Assembly: GCA_947629175.1 (NCBI GenBank)
Contig: CANRCT010000013.1
Span: 1 to 64,000 of the forward strand
DNA: 64,000 nucleotides
Source: an uncultured Muribaculaceae bacterium
GTDB taxonomy: Bacteria; Bacteroidota; Bacteroidia; Bacteroidales; Muribaculaceae
Reading direction: 5' to 3'
Shown here: piece after piece, positions 1-8,825 of the stretch
Layout of the letters: each line of letters opens with the position of its first letter
Position numbering within the stretch: position 1 is the first letter of the stretch
Translations under genes and position numbers: made by a program
Notes under the pieces: generated by a model
The model's database searches: none
Seen by the model: only the letters and a program-made list of their open reading frames with translations
Told to the model about the DNA's origin: nothing

Positions 1-241
1 AAAAAGCCTTCAAGATCCACGGCGAGCGCTCTCCACGACCCCGGACAAATCCGTAGTCTTTATCGTCTCGGCCGGGCATTCAAGCCCGGCAAGGAACTGA
101 ACAGAGTTTCATCTTTCGCCCCGCATGCCGCCAAAGGCGGCACCAAGGGCATGACTCTTGTACTACTGCTTCTTGTCTATTGTAAATCTTCTCAATGTTC
201 TCTTTTGCGCCCCGGGGAGCGTTGCTTCCCGAAAGCGAGTG
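1..241 (-). other. Structured 5' leader RNA (gene body beyond left edge)
   Basis: There is no credible coding frame here. Downstream of a strong minus-strand promoter, the first ~240 nt of the predicted transcript are rich in hairpins: 213-231 (8-bp stem, one G-U), 127-141 (GCCGCC/GGCGGC with an AAA loop) and 71-90 (GCCGGGC/GCCCGGC with a 6-nt loop). The RNA runs off the window, so its gene is not visible. A long structured leader behind a consensus promoter suits an rRNA operon, a ribosomal-protein operon or a stand-alone ncRNA; I cannot tell which. Confidence 0.45.
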
Positions 242-273
242 CAAAGTTACAACCCTTTTCCGTTACCACCAAA
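242..273 (-). promoter_or_regulatory. Consensus Bacteroidales promoter, leftward
   Basis: On the minus strand, TTTG (273-270) is followed after 20 nt by TAACTTTG (249-242). This is a full match to the Bacteroidota -33/-7 consensus (TTTG, 19-21 nt, TAnnTTTG). Transcription should start near 236 and run left. It is among the best promoters in the window. Confidence 0.7.
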
Positions 274-442
274 TATTTTTGAGAAAAAATCAAGAGAAAA
301 TTTCACAATTTTCGGACATTCACTAAGCAACCACCTATTTCACAACAAAATATCTCATCGAAAAAAGTTCAATAAAAATCTCACTTTTTCCACCGCGCCC
401 GTTTTCGTGCCGTCAAACTCAAGAAATCTGCCGTAAATTTTG

Positions 443-450
443 TAACTTTG
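443..450 (+). promoter_or_regulatory. -7 element of the dnaE promoter
   Basis: TAACTTTG matches the Bacteroidota -7 consensus and lies 58 nt upstream of the dnaE start codon, giving a leader of about 50 nt. I see no clear TTTG at the expected -33 position, so only the -7 half is supported. Confidence 0.5.
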
Positions 451-508
451 AATCGCCGCTACAACCACAGCGAGCCAACATTCCCCTGAAATAACTTAAA
501 GTCGACTT

Positions 509-3500
509 ATGGTCACCACTCCATTCGTGCATCTGCACGTGCATACACAATATTCCCTTCTCGACGGACAATCAAGCATATCCGCACTTGTCGATAAAGC
601 GCTCGATGACGGAATGGCCGGCATAGCCATCACCGACCACGGCAACATGTTCGGCGTGAAGGAACTATACAACTATGTCAATGGCGGCTGCCTGAAAGGC
701 TACAAGAAAAACCTCGAAAAAGCACAGAAAAGCGGCGATGCCGCCAAGGCTGCGCGGTTTGAAAACCGGATAAGCCGGATCAAGAACGGCGACTTCCGGA
801 TCATACTCGGATGCGAAATGTACGTAGCCAACGGTTCCAATCTTGAGCGCACCGACAAACGTGACACCGGACGCCACCTGATAGTGCTCGCCAAAAACCT
901 TAAAGGCTACAAGAACCTGATCAAACTGGTATCCGAGGCATGGACCAAAGGATTCTACATGCATCCGCGCACCGACAAGGAGTCGCTTGCCGCCCGACGC
1001 GAAGGGCTGATCATCGCCTCGGCATGTCTCGGAGGCGAGATACCGCGGCTGGTGCGCGACGGCCGCATGGAGGAGGCCGAGCGCAGCGTGCTCTGGTGGA
1101 AAGAGACCTTCGGCGACGACTATTATATAGAGGTGCAGCGTCATCCGACCGACCGTCCCGGCGCGAACCGCTCGGTGTGGGAGGACGAGAAGGCAGTATA
1201 CCCCAAGATGATCGAACTGGCACGGCGTCACGGCATCAAGATCATTGCCACCAACGATGTACACTTCGTCAACTACGAGGACGCCGAGGCCCACGACCGC
1301 CTGATATGCGTAAGCACCAACAGCTATCTGACCGACCCGCAGCGCATGCGCTACACCAAACAGGAATGGATGAAAACCCAGGCCGAAATGTCGGAACTCT
1401 TCGCCGACCTGCCTGAAGCGCTCGAAAACACACTCGATGTGGTCCGCAAAGTAGAGCACTACTCCATCGACCATCCGCCGATCATGCCTACATTCGCCAT
1501 TCCGGAAGATTTCGGCACCGAGGATGAGTATCGCAAACGTCTTACGGAGAAAGACCTTTTCGATGAATTCACTCGCGACGAAAACGGCAATGTAGTGCTG
1601 TCGCAGGAAAAAGCCGAGGAAAAGATCAAGAAACTCGGCGGCTACGACAAGCTCTACCGCATAAAACTCGAAGCCGACTACCTCAAGAAACTCGCCTACG
1701 AAGGCGCAGCCAAGCGATATGGCACCCCACTGACACCGGAGCTGCAGGAACGCATAAACTTCGAGCTGCACATAATGAAAACGATGGGTTTCCCGGGCTA
1801 CTTCCTTATAGTGCAGGATTTCATCAGGGCGGGCCGCGAGGAGCTCGGCGTCAGCATCGGTCCCGGCCGAGGATCGGCTGCCGGAAGCGCCGTGGCCTAC
1901 TGCCTCGGCATCACACAGATCGACCCGGTGAAATACGATTTGCTTTTCGAGCGTTTCCTCAACCCCGACCGCATATCGCTCCCAGATATCGACATCGACT
2001 TCGACGACGACGGACGCGAGGAGGTGCTGCGCTACGTCACCCGCAAATACGGAGCCGAAAAGGTAGCGCATATCATCACCTACGGCACGATGGCATCCAA
2101 GCTTGCCATCAAGGACGTGGCGCGCGTGGAGCAACTTCCTCTGAGCGAAAGCGACCGCCTGACAAAACTAATCCCGAAGCGTATGCCAGAGATCGACGGC
2201 AAAGCTGTCGACCCGTCGCTCGCCAACTGCTATACATACGTGCCGCAGTTCAAAGCCGAACTGAACAGTCCGAATCCTCTCGTAGCCGAAACTCTGCGAT
2301 ATGCCCAGGAACTCGAAGGCACCGTACGCAACACCGGAGTGCATGCATGCGGCGTGATCATCTGCCGCGACGACATCACCGACTGGGTGCCGGTCAGCAC
2401 GGCCGTCGACAAAAGTTCGGATTCCAAGGAGAAAACGATCGTCACCCAGTACGAGGGACGCGTTATCGAGGAGACCGGTCTGATAAAGATGGACTTCCTC
2501 GGGCTCAAGACACTTTCGATCATCAAGGAGGCGCTTGCCAACATCAAACGTACGACAGGCAAGGATATCGACATCGAAGCGATAGACATCAACGACCGCA
2601 AGACCTACGATCTATATTGTCAGGGCAATACGATAGGAACATTCCAGTTCGAGTCGACCGGCATGCAGAAATACCTTCGCGAACTCCAGCCATCGACGTT
2701 CGAGGATCTCATAGCCATGAACGCCCTGTATCGCCCGGGGCCTATGGACTACATCCCCGATTTCATAGCCCGCAAACACGGACGCGAGCCGATCGTCTAC
2801 GACATCCCAGAAATGGAGAAATTCCTCAAGGACACCTACGGAGTGACTGTCTACCAGGAGCAGGTCATGCTTCTGTCGCGACTTCTTGCCGGATTCACGC
2901 GCGGTCAGAGCGACACCCTGCGCAAAGCGATGGGCAAAAAGCTCATCGATAAGATGAACGAGCTCGAAAAGCTCTTCATGGAGGGCGGCCAAGCCAATGG
3001 ACACAAACCGGAGACGCTTCAGAAGATCTGGAACGACTGGAAGAAATTCGCCTCCTACGCCTTCAACAAGAGTCACGCCACATGCTACTCTTGGGTCGCT
3101 TTCCAGACAGCATGGCTCAAGGCCAACTATCCGGCCGAATATATGGCAGCGGTGCTTTCACGCAACCGCTCCGACATCAACAAGCTCACCATTTTTATGG
3201 AGGAGTGCAAGCGCATGCACATCACCATCAAAGGTCCCGACGTCAACGAGAGTTACCTCGAATTCGGCGTCAACGCCGCAGGCGACATCCGCTTCGGGCT
3301 TGCGGCCATCAAAGGTGTGGGCGAAGCGGTGGTCACCGAGATCATCAACGCCCGCGCAAAAGGAGGAGCGTTCGAGTCAGTCTACGACTTCGTCGAACGC
3401 GTCCCCATTGCCGCCCTCAACCGCCGCCTCATAGAGAATCTCGCTTATGCGGGAGCATTCGACTGTTTCGCCCCCGACATCAAGCGTGAGGATTTCTTCG

Positions 3501-4378
3501 AGAAAAACGCCAAGGGCGAATTATTCAGCGAGGCCCTGATGCGTTACGGACAGCTCTTCCAAGCCGACAAGCAGACACAGGGTCTGAGCCTCTTCGGCGA
3601 CGACGATCCGACACTGACTATCGCCGGACGACCGCCTGTCAGCCCTGCCCTGCCCTGGATCGACGCTTTCAAGCTTGAAAAAGAGCGCGACCTCGTGGGG
3701 ATATTCCATTCGGCGCATCCCCTCGACGGCATGTATCTTGAGATGAAATATGGCCTCGACCAGCTGAAAGACTATAAATCCGAATCCGTCACGCACGACC
3801 GTGTCTATACCTACGGAGGCATCGTGATAGGCCTCGACCGCCGTCAGGGACAGAACGGATCAAGCTACGGATATCTGAAAATCGAAGATTATAACGGCAC
3901 AGCAGAGATATACCTCAACGACAAGAGCTTCTATCAGTTCGCCAACTTCGGCATACCCAATACAGCCGTGTATGTCAAGGGGCAATACGGAGTGAAAAAA
4001 GACGGCAACATCTTCTTCTCCGTGGCCGACATCAATCTTCTCTCCACACTGAAGGGCAAAATAATAAAGGGAATTACAATCACTCTTGATCCCGAACAGC
4101 TCAACCCTGCAGTCTACGACGTGATCAGCGGCATGATGATTGAAAACGGCGAAACACCTGATGACCCGAAAGCCGCACCGGTGCCGCTGACGGTGAGATT
4201 CTACGAGCCGTCGGCCAACAGATATATCACCATGCAGTCGATGAGCAGCATCAACCTCAGCCGTCAGGCGCTGGAAGCTCTGACCGACATGAATATTGAG
4301 TTCGCAATCGAGAAAGCCGCTCCGGAGCCCGCTAAGGAAGACAATCCGGCACAACGTTTCAGGCAGCACAGAGTGTAA
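509..4378 (+). CDS. dnaE: DNA polymerase III subunit alpha
   Basis: This is the replicative polymerase catalytic subunit (family C), which extends leading and lagging strands in the cytoplasmic replisome. The 1289-aa product has the usual Bacteroidota DnaE length. An N-terminal PHP domain opens with HLHVHTQYSLLDG (residues 8-20). The polymerase core has the GPGRGSAAGS loop near 450, the catalytic pair in PDIDIDFDDD (about 492-501) and the third Asp in KMDFLGLKT (about 662). The C-terminal quarter should hold the OB-fold and clamp or tau contacts. The ATG at 509 follows a TAACTTTG box at 443. The gene stands alone; a separate small transcript follows it before trxA. Confidence 0.98.
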   Translation: MVTTPFVHLHVHTQYSLLDGQSSISALVDKALDDGMAGIAITDHGNMFGVKELYNYVNGGCLKGYKKNLEKAQKSGDAAKAARFENRISRIKNGDFRIILGCEMYVANGSNLERTDKRDTGRHLIVLAKNLKGYKNLIKLVSEAWTKGFYMHPRTDKESLAARREGLIIASACLGGEIPRLVRDGRMEEAERSVLWWKETFGDDYYIEVQRHPTDRPGANRSVWEDEKAVYPKMIELARRHGIKIIATNDVHFVNYEDAEAHDRLICVSTNSYLTDPQRMRYTKQEWMKTQAEMSELFADLPEALENTLDVVRKVEHYSIDHPPIMPTFAIPEDFGTEDEYRKRLTEKDLFDEFTRDENGNVVLSQEKAEEKIKKLGGYDKLYRIKLEADYLKKLAYEGAAKRYGTPLTPELQERINFELHIMKTMGFPGYFLIVQDFIRAGREELGVSIGPGRGSAAGSAVAYCLGITQIDPVKYDLLFERFLNPDRISLPDIDIDFDDDGREEVLRYVTRKYGAEKVAHIITYGTMASKLAIKDVARVEQLPLSESDRLTKLIPKRMPEIDGKAVDPSLANCYTYVPQFKAELNSPNPLVAETLRYAQELEGTVRNTGVHACGVIICRDDITDWVPVSTAVDKSSDSKEKTIVTQYEGRVIEETGLIKMDFLGLKTLSIIKEALANIKRTTGKDIDIEAIDINDRKTYDLYCQGNTIGTFQFESTGMQKYLRELQPSTFEDLIAMNALYRPGPMDYIPDFIARKHGREPIVYDIPEMEKFLKDTYGVTVYQEQVMLLSRLLAGFTRGQSDTLRKAMGKKLIDKMNELEKLFMEGGQANGHKPETLQKIWNDWKKFASYAFNKSHATCYSWVAFQTAWLKANYPAEYMAAVLSRNRSDINKLTIFMEECKRMHITIKGPDVNESYLEFGVNAAGDIRFGLAAIKGVGEAVVTEIINARAKGGAFESVYDFVERVPIAALNRRLIENLAYAGAFDCFAPDIKREDFFEKNAKGELFSEALMRYGQLFQADKQTQGLSLFGDDDPTLTIAGRPPVSPALPWIDAFKLEKERDLVGIFHSAHPLDGMYLEMKYGLDQLKDYKSESVTHDRVYTYGGIVIGLDRRQGQNGSSYGYLKIEDYNGTAEIYLNDKSFYQFANFGIPNTAVYVKGQYGVKKDGNIFFSVADINLLSTLKGKIIKGITITLDPEQLNPAVYDVISGMMIENGETPDDPKAAPVPLTVRFYEPSANRYITMQSMSSINLSRQALEALTDMNIEFAIEKAAPEPAKEDNPAQRFRQHRV

Positions 4379-4437
4379 AAAGACAAAACGTTGACAATCC
4401 GACTGTTGCAAAAATTTATATGTTAAAAAACATAATT

Positions 4438-4471
4438 TTTGCGCATAATTCGCGAACCTGAACTAACTTTG
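4438..4471 (+). promoter_or_regulatory. Promoter of the micro-ORF transcript
   Basis: TTTG (4438-4441) and TAACTTTG (4464-4471) are separated by 22 nt, slightly wider than the usual 19-21. The predicted start is near 4477. The -7 match is perfect; the spacing lowers confidence. Confidence 0.5.
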
Positions 4472-4555
4472 CGGCCAGTTAAGTGTATTTATTTATGAGA
4501 ACTCCGAAGAGTCGGAGATATAGATTGTTTTAGGTTTAATTAAAATTTAAGTATT

Positions 4556-4642
4556 ATGCGTCAGATGATTAAAATGATCAAAGGGCTTCATCTTACTTAT
4601 GGCACATTCTTCCGTATCACGGGCGACTGCACCATCGAGTAA
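4556..4642 (+). CDS. Micro-ORF, 28 aa, unknown
   Basis: ATG to TAA gives a 28-residue peptide. It starts MRQMIKMIKGLHL, with basic and hydrophobic residues alternating, and ends ITGDCTIE with a single Cys. An AT-rich stretch precedes the start, which is usual for Bacteroidota translation initiation where Shine-Dalgarno sites are weak. It lies about 80 nt after the predicted transcription start. There is no match I recognise. It could be an amphipathic small protein or leader peptide, or a chance ORF inside a structured RNA. Confidence 0.35.
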   Translation: MRQMIKMIKGLHLTYGTFFRITGDCTIE

Positions 4643-4781
4643 TCAGGAAGACCGGGAGATGGCTGCAATCTTCAGGAGTCAGCCTTGTCTCCCCGACATC
4701 AACAGGCTGCGCGGCCATAAAGGCCAAAGCCTGAGCGTTCGTCAAACCGATGTTTAACTAAAGTAAAGAAAGGACGCCAAG

Positions 4782-4853
4782 ATGAAAAGACTTTTGACCA
4801 AAGTATCTGAATGGTACATCGGAGCGGCATCCATGACCTACCTCCACAGGTAA
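4782..4853 (+). CDS. Micro-ORF, 23 aa, unknown
   Basis: ATG to TAA gives 23 residues, starting MKRLLTKVSEWYIGAA and ending in LHR. It is basic and aromatic with possible amphipathic helix character. The upstream sequence AAAGAAAGGA, ending 8 nt before the ATG, could be a purine-rich ribosome site. The stop codon lies 26 nt before the large 4880-4922 hairpin. It shares the KxLxKx-type basic start of the first micro-ORF but no clear sequence identity. Function unknown. Confidence 0.35.
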   Translation: MKRLLTKVSEWYIGAASMTYLHR

Positions 4854-4981
4854 GCAGGAAGGCCCCCGCCATCATCGACACCGGTTCGGCTACCAGCTCA
4901 TGCTGGTAGATTTCCGACCGGTTTCCGCGAAGGGATGTACCGTTGCGGTCATGTTAAGAACAGGCCGCAGACACACAGACG

Positions 4982-5027
4982 ATTGCTCCACGGCAAAACG
5001 GAAAATGCCGGCGAGAGCAATTTTTTT
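4982..5027 (+). terminator. Intrinsic terminator of the micro-ORF transcript
   Basis: ATTGCTC (4982-4988) pairs with GAGCAAT (5015-5021), enclosing CGGC/GCCG, and is followed by seven T. It separates the micro-ORF unit from trxA, so trxA must use its own promoter. Confidence 0.75.
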
Positions 5028-5052
5028 ATGTCGGCCCGCTTCGCTATTTCCA

Positions 5053-5070
5053 CAAAGATAGCTATCTTTG
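5053..5070. promoter_or_regulatory. 18-bp palindrome carrying the trxA -7 box
   Basis: CAAAGATAGCTATCTTTG is a perfect palindrome. Its right half is TATCTTTG, a -7 consensus facing trxA (start codon 46 nt downstream). By symmetry the left half is a -7 box on the other strand. No good -33 TTTG is visible. It may be an operator overlapping the promoter, or simply two back-to-back -7 boxes. Confidence 0.5.
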
Positions 5071-5115
5071 CATTACTGAAACTATATCAACCAAATACTT
5101 CAACCGTCAATAATC

Positions 5116-5442
5116 ATGGCTATCAAATTTACCGATTCAGATGTAAAATCCATCATCGCCTCAGGCGCGCCGGTAGTGATCGACTTCTGGGCCACATGGT
5201 GCGGCCCGTGCATGCGCATGTCGCCCGTCATCGACGAGCTTGCCCAGCAGTATGAGGGACAGGTGCAGATAGGCAAATACAACATCGAGGAGGAGACTGA
5301 ACTCTCCGACGAATACCGCATAATGTCGATACCGACTATCCTCTTCTTCAAGAACGGCGAGCAAGTGCGCGATCTCCGTCTTGCCGGATCGCAGAGCAAA
5401 GCCAAGCTCGAAGAGAACATCAAGGCTCTCCTCGCCCTCTGA
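5116..5442 (+). CDS. trxA: Thioredoxin
   Basis: This is a cytoplasmic dithiol-disulfide reductase of 108 aa, the classic single-domain length. The active site is ATWCGPCMRM, with the two redox cysteines in WCGPC at about residues 32-36. The cis-Pro segment SIPTILFFKNGE follows in the second half. There is no signal peptide, so it is a general cytosolic thioredoxin that can recycle ribonucleotide reductase and peroxidases. It has its own promoter in the palindrome at 5053 and ends before a bidirectional hairpin shared with yigZ. A second thioredoxin lies at 55966. Confidence 0.95.
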   Translation: MAIKFTDSDVKSIIASGAPVVIDFWATWCGPCMRMSPVIDELAQQYEGQVQIGKYNIEEETELSDEYRIMSIPTILFFKNGEQVRDLRLAGSQSKAKLEENIKALLAL

Positions 5443-5477
5443 TAATGCTCTCCTGACTCTGCCGCAAAAAAGATCAA

Positions 5478-5520
5478 AGACCGATGTGTCCGGCCGTTAA
5501 GGCTCCCGACACATCGGTCT
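5478..5520. terminator. Bidirectional terminator between trxA and yigZ
   Basis: AGACCGATGTGTC (5478-5490) pairs perfectly over 13 bp with GACACATCGGTCT (5508-5520). It lies between convergent genes. An A-rich stretch on the left (5465-5478) gives a U-rich tail for the minus strand. Confidence 0.75.
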
Positions 5521-5567
5521 ATCTGTTTGTCGGCCGGAAGAAGGCCCTATGACGCCGCGTGCTCAGT

Positions 5568-6158
5568 TCATTCAGTCCGCGTGGCCGGCAGGCGACCCAG
5601 CAAAGCGTCCAGATGGTCGCGACGGATCGAAAACCGCAACCTGCATATATTGTCGAACTGCTGCCCAATAATGCGCGCCTCGGATGATTTCAGAGTGGTC
5701 ATTACAGCATTCATGTCCTCGTAAACGAAACTGATCTCAACCGTCTCCTCCTCACACCGGCTCACGGTCTCGCCGGCCTCTATGGCTGCACGCGCCGCCT
5801 CACGGTAAGCCACTATAAGACCCGACGTACCGAGTTTTATGCCGCCGAAATATCTCACTACGGCTACAGCCACGTTGGTAAGCCCTGCCGAACGGATCTG
5901 TCCGAGGATCGGTTTCCCGGCTGTCCCTGACGGTTCACCATTGTCGCTTGAAAGCCATTCCCTGCCGCCCGGCCCGATCATATAGGCCCAGCAGACATGA
6001 CGCGCGTCGTGATATTCGTTGGCAATCGCCGCAATAACGGCTTTCGCCTCCTCTGCCGACGCGACAGGGAAAGCGAAAGCTATGAAACGGCTCATTTTTT
6101 CCCTGACAGTCGCCGACGATCTGCCGGCAAGAGTCAGATATTCGCTTGACTGATCCAA
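5568..6158 (-). CDS. YigZ/IMPACT family protein
   Basis: The 196-aa product belongs to the UPF0029/YigZ family (IMPACT N-terminal fold plus a DUF1949-like C-terminal ferredoxin-like domain). Signature stretches are KMSRFIAFAFPV near residue 21, the SSDNGEPSGTAGKPIL loop near 72-87 and VRYFGGIKLGTSGLI near 102-116. The family is widespread and linked to ribosome or translation-factor binding, but its bacterial role is not firmly known. It is the last gene of the ftsX-to-yigZ operon, 13 nt after queA, and ends at a shared terminator. Confidence 0.9.
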   Translation of the reverse strand: MDQSSEYLTLAGRSSATVREKMSRFIAFAFPVASAEEAKAVIAAIANEYHDARHVCWAYMIGPGGREWLSSDNGEPSGTAGKPILGQIRSAGLTNVAVAVVRYFGGIKLGTSGLIVAYREAARAAIEAGETVSRCEEETVEISFVYEDMNAVMTTLKSSEARIIGQQFDNICRLRFSIRRDHLDALLGRLPATRTE

Positions 6159-6171
6159 TGGCGTCGACAGC

Positions 6172-7221
6172 TTACAGTATCAGCATCGCGTCGCCATAAG
6201 CTCCGAAACGATACTTTTCCTTTATCGCTTCTTCGTAGGCCTTCATCACAAGATCATAGCCACCGAAAGCGGCAGTCATCATCAGCATGATGGAATACGG
6301 CATATGGAAATTGGTCACAAGCGCATCGGTGACAGTGAAATCGTAAGGCGGGAAAATGAACTTGTTGGTCCATCCCGAATAAGTCTTCATATGGCCCCCC
6401 ATGCTGACTGCGCTTGCTATGCCGCGGAGCACTGAAGTGCCCACAGCGCATACATGATGATCGCTGTCCTTCACGCCGTTGACTGTGTCGACGAGAGCCT
6501 GACTCACCTCAAGCTGCTCCGAATCCATGCGATGTTTTGTCAGATCCTCCACATCAATCTCACGGAAATTGCCAAGGCCGCTGTGAACAGTCAGGAATGC
6601 CTGGTGTATACCCTTGATCTCCATACGTTTCAGCAATTCGCGGCTGAAATGGAGCCCGGCAGCCGGGGCCACTACAGCTCCCTCTTTTTCAGCATATATC
6701 GTCTGATAACGCTCCGCATCCGCCTCCTCGGGCTCACGCTTAATATATTCGGGAAGCAGTGTCTGTCCGAGCTTGAACAGGGCCTCCTTGAACTCATCAT
6801 GATCCCCGTCATACAGAAAGCGCAGGGTGCGGCCTCGCGATGTAGTGTTGTCGATCACCTCGGCCACCATCGAGTCGTCATCACCGAAATACAGCTTGTT
6901 GCCTATGCGTATCTTACGGGCAGGCTCCACAAGCACATCCCACAGTTTATTATCGGCATTGAGCTCGCGAAGCAGCGACACCTCTATACGTGCGCCGGTC
7001 TTCTCCTTGTTGCCGTACAGACGTGCCGGAAAAACCTTCGTATCATTGAAAACGAAGATGTCGCCGTCGACGAAATAATTGATAATGTCCTTGAACACAC
7101 GGTGCTCGATTTCACCCGAAGCGCGGTGCACCACCATCAGACGCGATTCGTCACGTTGCTCAGCAGGGTGTTGTGCGATAAGCTCTTCAGGAAGCTTGAA
7201 CTTAAACTGCGATAGTTTCAT
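6172..7221 (-). CDS. queA: tRNA preQ1(34) S-adenosylmethionine ribosyltransferase-isomerase
   Basis: QueA transfers and isomerises the ribosyl part of SAM onto preQ1 at the tRNA wobble base, forming epoxyqueuosine. Recognisable segments are [27 protein letters not shown] and the C-terminal [19 protein letters not shown] chose the ATG at 7221 because the product then starts [14 protein letters not shown], the normal family N-terminus (349 aa). An upstream ATG at 7257 overlaps the truB stop as ATGA and would add 12 residues; translational coupling makes it possible. Other queuosine genes are not in view. Confidence 0.95.
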   Translation of the reverse strand: MKLSQFKFKLPEELIAQHPAEQRDESRLMVVHRASGEIEHRVFKDIINYFVDGDIFVFNDTKVFPARLYGNKEKTGARIEVSLLRELNADNKLWDVLVEPARKIRIGNKLYFGDDDSMVAEVIDNTTSRGRTLRFLYDGDHDEFKEALFKLGQTLLPEYIKREPEEADAERYQTIYAEKEGAVVAPAAGLHFSRELLKRMEIKGIHQAFLTVHSGLGNFREIDVEDLTKHRMDSEQLEVSQALVDTVNGVKDSDHHVCAVGTSVLRGIASAVSMGGHMKTYSGWTNKFIFPPYDFTVTDALVTNFHMPYSIMLMMTAAFGGYDLVMKAYEEAIKEKYRFGAYGDAMLIL

Positions 7222-7253
7222 ATCCTTTGTGGTTTCATTGTTTCTAACAAATA

Positions 7254-7970
7254 TCATGTCTCTTCGTGGCGGTCGGCGAGTTCCGCCTCACGTATCATTG
7301 CCACAGCCTCGTCAACGCTCATGCAGTCGGAGGAGGCTATATCTCCTACCCGCGTTCGCCTGAGAGCCGTTAGATGAGCGCCCGAGCCGAGTGCCCGGCC
7401 GATATCACGCGCCAAAGCCCTTATATATGTTCCCTTGCTGCAGACCACCCTTACCGTGGCGCTCGTACCGCAATAATCAAGAAGCTCTATCTCGTCTATC
7501 ACCAGAGTTTTCGGTTTCAGCTCCACTTCCTGACCGCGACGGGCCGTCTCATAGGCTCTTTTGCCATCTACCTTGCATGCCGAAAACTGCGGTGGAACCT
7601 GCTCGATGCGTCCTTTGAAACGCTCAAGGGTCTCTTCTATCAGCTCTCTCGTGATGTGATCCACTGGGTAACGGGCGTCGATCTCGGTCTCAAGATCATA
7701 GGAGGGAGTGGTAGCGCCGAGCTCTATTGTCGCCACGTATTCCTTTACCCCGCTCTGCAACTGCTCTATCAGCTTTGTGGCTCTGCCGGTCACGACAATC
7801 ATCACTCCTGATGCAAGCGGATCGAGAGTGCCGGCATGGCCGACCTTGAACCGTTTCATGCCGAGCCGCCTCAACAATGCGCCACGCAGACGTTTCACCA
7901 CGTCGAAACTCGTCCAGCCAAGAGGCTTGTCGACAGCAAGTATTTCGCCCTCTATAAAATCTTTCTTCAT
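7254..7970 (-). CDS. truB: tRNA pseudouridine(55) synthase
   Basis: TruB makes pseudouridine 55 in the tRNA T-loop. The 238-aa product has the catalytic Asp50 in [13 protein letters not shown], the [11 protein letters not shown] motif at 15-25 and the [15 protein letters not shown] motif in the C-terminal half. It is shorter than E. coli TruB (about 314 aa) and lacks an extended PUA tail, as is common in Bacteroidota. It sits 21 nt after uppP and overlaps a possible queA start by 4 nt. Confidence 0.96.
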   Translation of the reverse strand: MKKDFIEGEILAVDKPLGWTSFDVVKRLRGALLRRLGMKRFKVGHAGTLDPLASGVMIVVTGRATKLIEQLQSGVKEYVATIELGATTPSYDLETEIDARYPVDHITRELIEETLERFKGRIEQVPPQFSACKVDGKRAYETARRGQEVELKPKTLVIDEIELLDYCGTSATVRVVCSKGTYIRALARDIGRALGSGAHLTALRRTRVGDIASSDCMSVDEAVAMIREAELADRHEET

Positions 7971-7991
7971 TGGCCTGTTCCGATCATATTA

Positions 7992-8825
7992 TCACCAGAG
8001 GATACAAAGCAGACCCATAGCCACACAATACACGGAGAACCATACCAGTTTGCCGCGTTTCACGATCTCGATCATCCAGTTGCATGCAGCGCAGCCTGCA
8101 AGAAACGAAGCTATGAAACCGACCGTAAGAGGCACCCAGCCGATGGAATCCATTACAGCGCTTTCTCCTGACGCCATATCCTTGATATTCAGCAATGCTT
8201 CTCCGAGTATGGGGATTATCACCATGAAGAAAGAGAATTCAGCCACAGCCGCACGACGCGCACCCATCGATATGCCCGTGGCAATCGTAGTGCCCGAACG
8301 GCTCAGACCGGGCAAAACGGCGATCGACTGCGCTATGCCCATGCCGATAGCGTCGATCCAGCGGATACCGTGAGCCTTAACCGGCATGTCGGAGGCCGCT
8401 TCCTCAAGAGCCGGACGCGTGCGGAAGAAATAAGCGAACGCAAGCAGAGCTGCCGTCACCAGCAGGCAACAGCCTACCAATGTCAGGCTGCCCCCGAAGA
8501 GACTCTCCACCATGTCCTTGAAAAAAAGTCCGACTATCGCAACCGGTATACATGACACAAGTATCTTGCAGACATAGTAGAAATTGTCGTCGCGACGCCA
8601 AGTAAAGAAGCTCACACATAACGGCACGAACTTACGCCACAGCACCACTATCGTGCTCAATACCGTAGCCACATGCAGCGCTGTATCAAATTCCAGAGCT
8701 TCCGCTCCGGCGAGTTGCAGTCCAAGCACTTCACGGCATATCTCAAGATGACCGCTTGAACTTATCGGCAGGTATTCGGCAAGGCCCTGGACCAGACCGA
8801 GTATCAGTGCGTCGATCCAGTCCAT
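7992..8825 (-). CDS. uppP: Undecaprenyl-diphosphatase
   Basis: This integral membrane phosphatase (BacA/UppP family) recycles undecaprenyl pyrophosphate to the monophosphate carrier used for peptidoglycan and surface glycans; overexpression gives bacitracin resistance in other bacteria. The 277-aa product shows the family motifs GLAEYLPISSSGHLEI (about 14-29) and PGLSRSGTT (about 170), with several hydrophobic spans between them. Its start overlaps the stop of the DUF3098 gene by one base, so the two are tightly coupled. Confidence 0.96.
   Translation of the reverse strand: MDWIDALILGLVQGLAEYLPISSSGHLEICREVLGLQLAGAEALEFDTALHVATVLSTIVVLWRKFVPLCVSFFTWRRDDNFYYVCKILVSCIPVAIVGLFFKDMVESLFGGSLTLVGCCLLVTAALLAFAYFFRTRPALEEAASDMPVKAHGIRWIDAIGMGIAQSIAVLPGLSRSGTTIATGISMGARRAAVAEFSFFMVIIPILGEALLNIKDMASGESAVMDSIGWVPLTVGFIASFLAGCAACNWMIEIVKRGKLVWFSVYCVAMGLLCILW

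Larger units (their letters stand above)
4478..5027 (+). ncRNA. Predicted ~550-nt structured transcript with two micro-ORFs
   Basis: The unit is bounded by a TAACTTTG promoter box (4464-4471) and an intrinsic terminator (4982-5027), so it looks like its own transcription unit between dnaE and trxA. Visible stems are 4502-4517 (CTCCGA/TCGGAG, 4-nt loop), 4654-4693 (GGGAGA/TCTCCC enclosing GGCTG/CAGCC) and 4880-4922 (CTACCAGC/GCTGGTAG with TCAT loop, inside an outer ACCGGTTCGG/CCGACCGGT arm). Two short ORFs lie in its first 380 nt. It matches no RNA family I can name: there is no tmRNA tag, RNase P core or SRP tetraloop motif. It could be a small-protein mRNA, a regulatory RNA, or both. Confidence 0.5.

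Noticed and set aside
158-436. 92-codon plus-strand frame in the left intergenic region
   Set aside because: It spans two promoters and leader hairpins read in the other direction, and has no coding character.
665-2134. Long minus-strand open frame (489 codons) inside dnaE
   Set aside because: It lies fully antisense to a complete, motif-rich DnaE and its translation has no recognisable domain. Long antisense frames are expected in GC-rich coding DNA.
4880-4922. tRNA-like or riboswitch-like stem (contains GGTTCGG)
   Set aside because: There is no cloverleaf, anticodon arm or CCA end. It is one long hairpin within the micro-ORF transcript.
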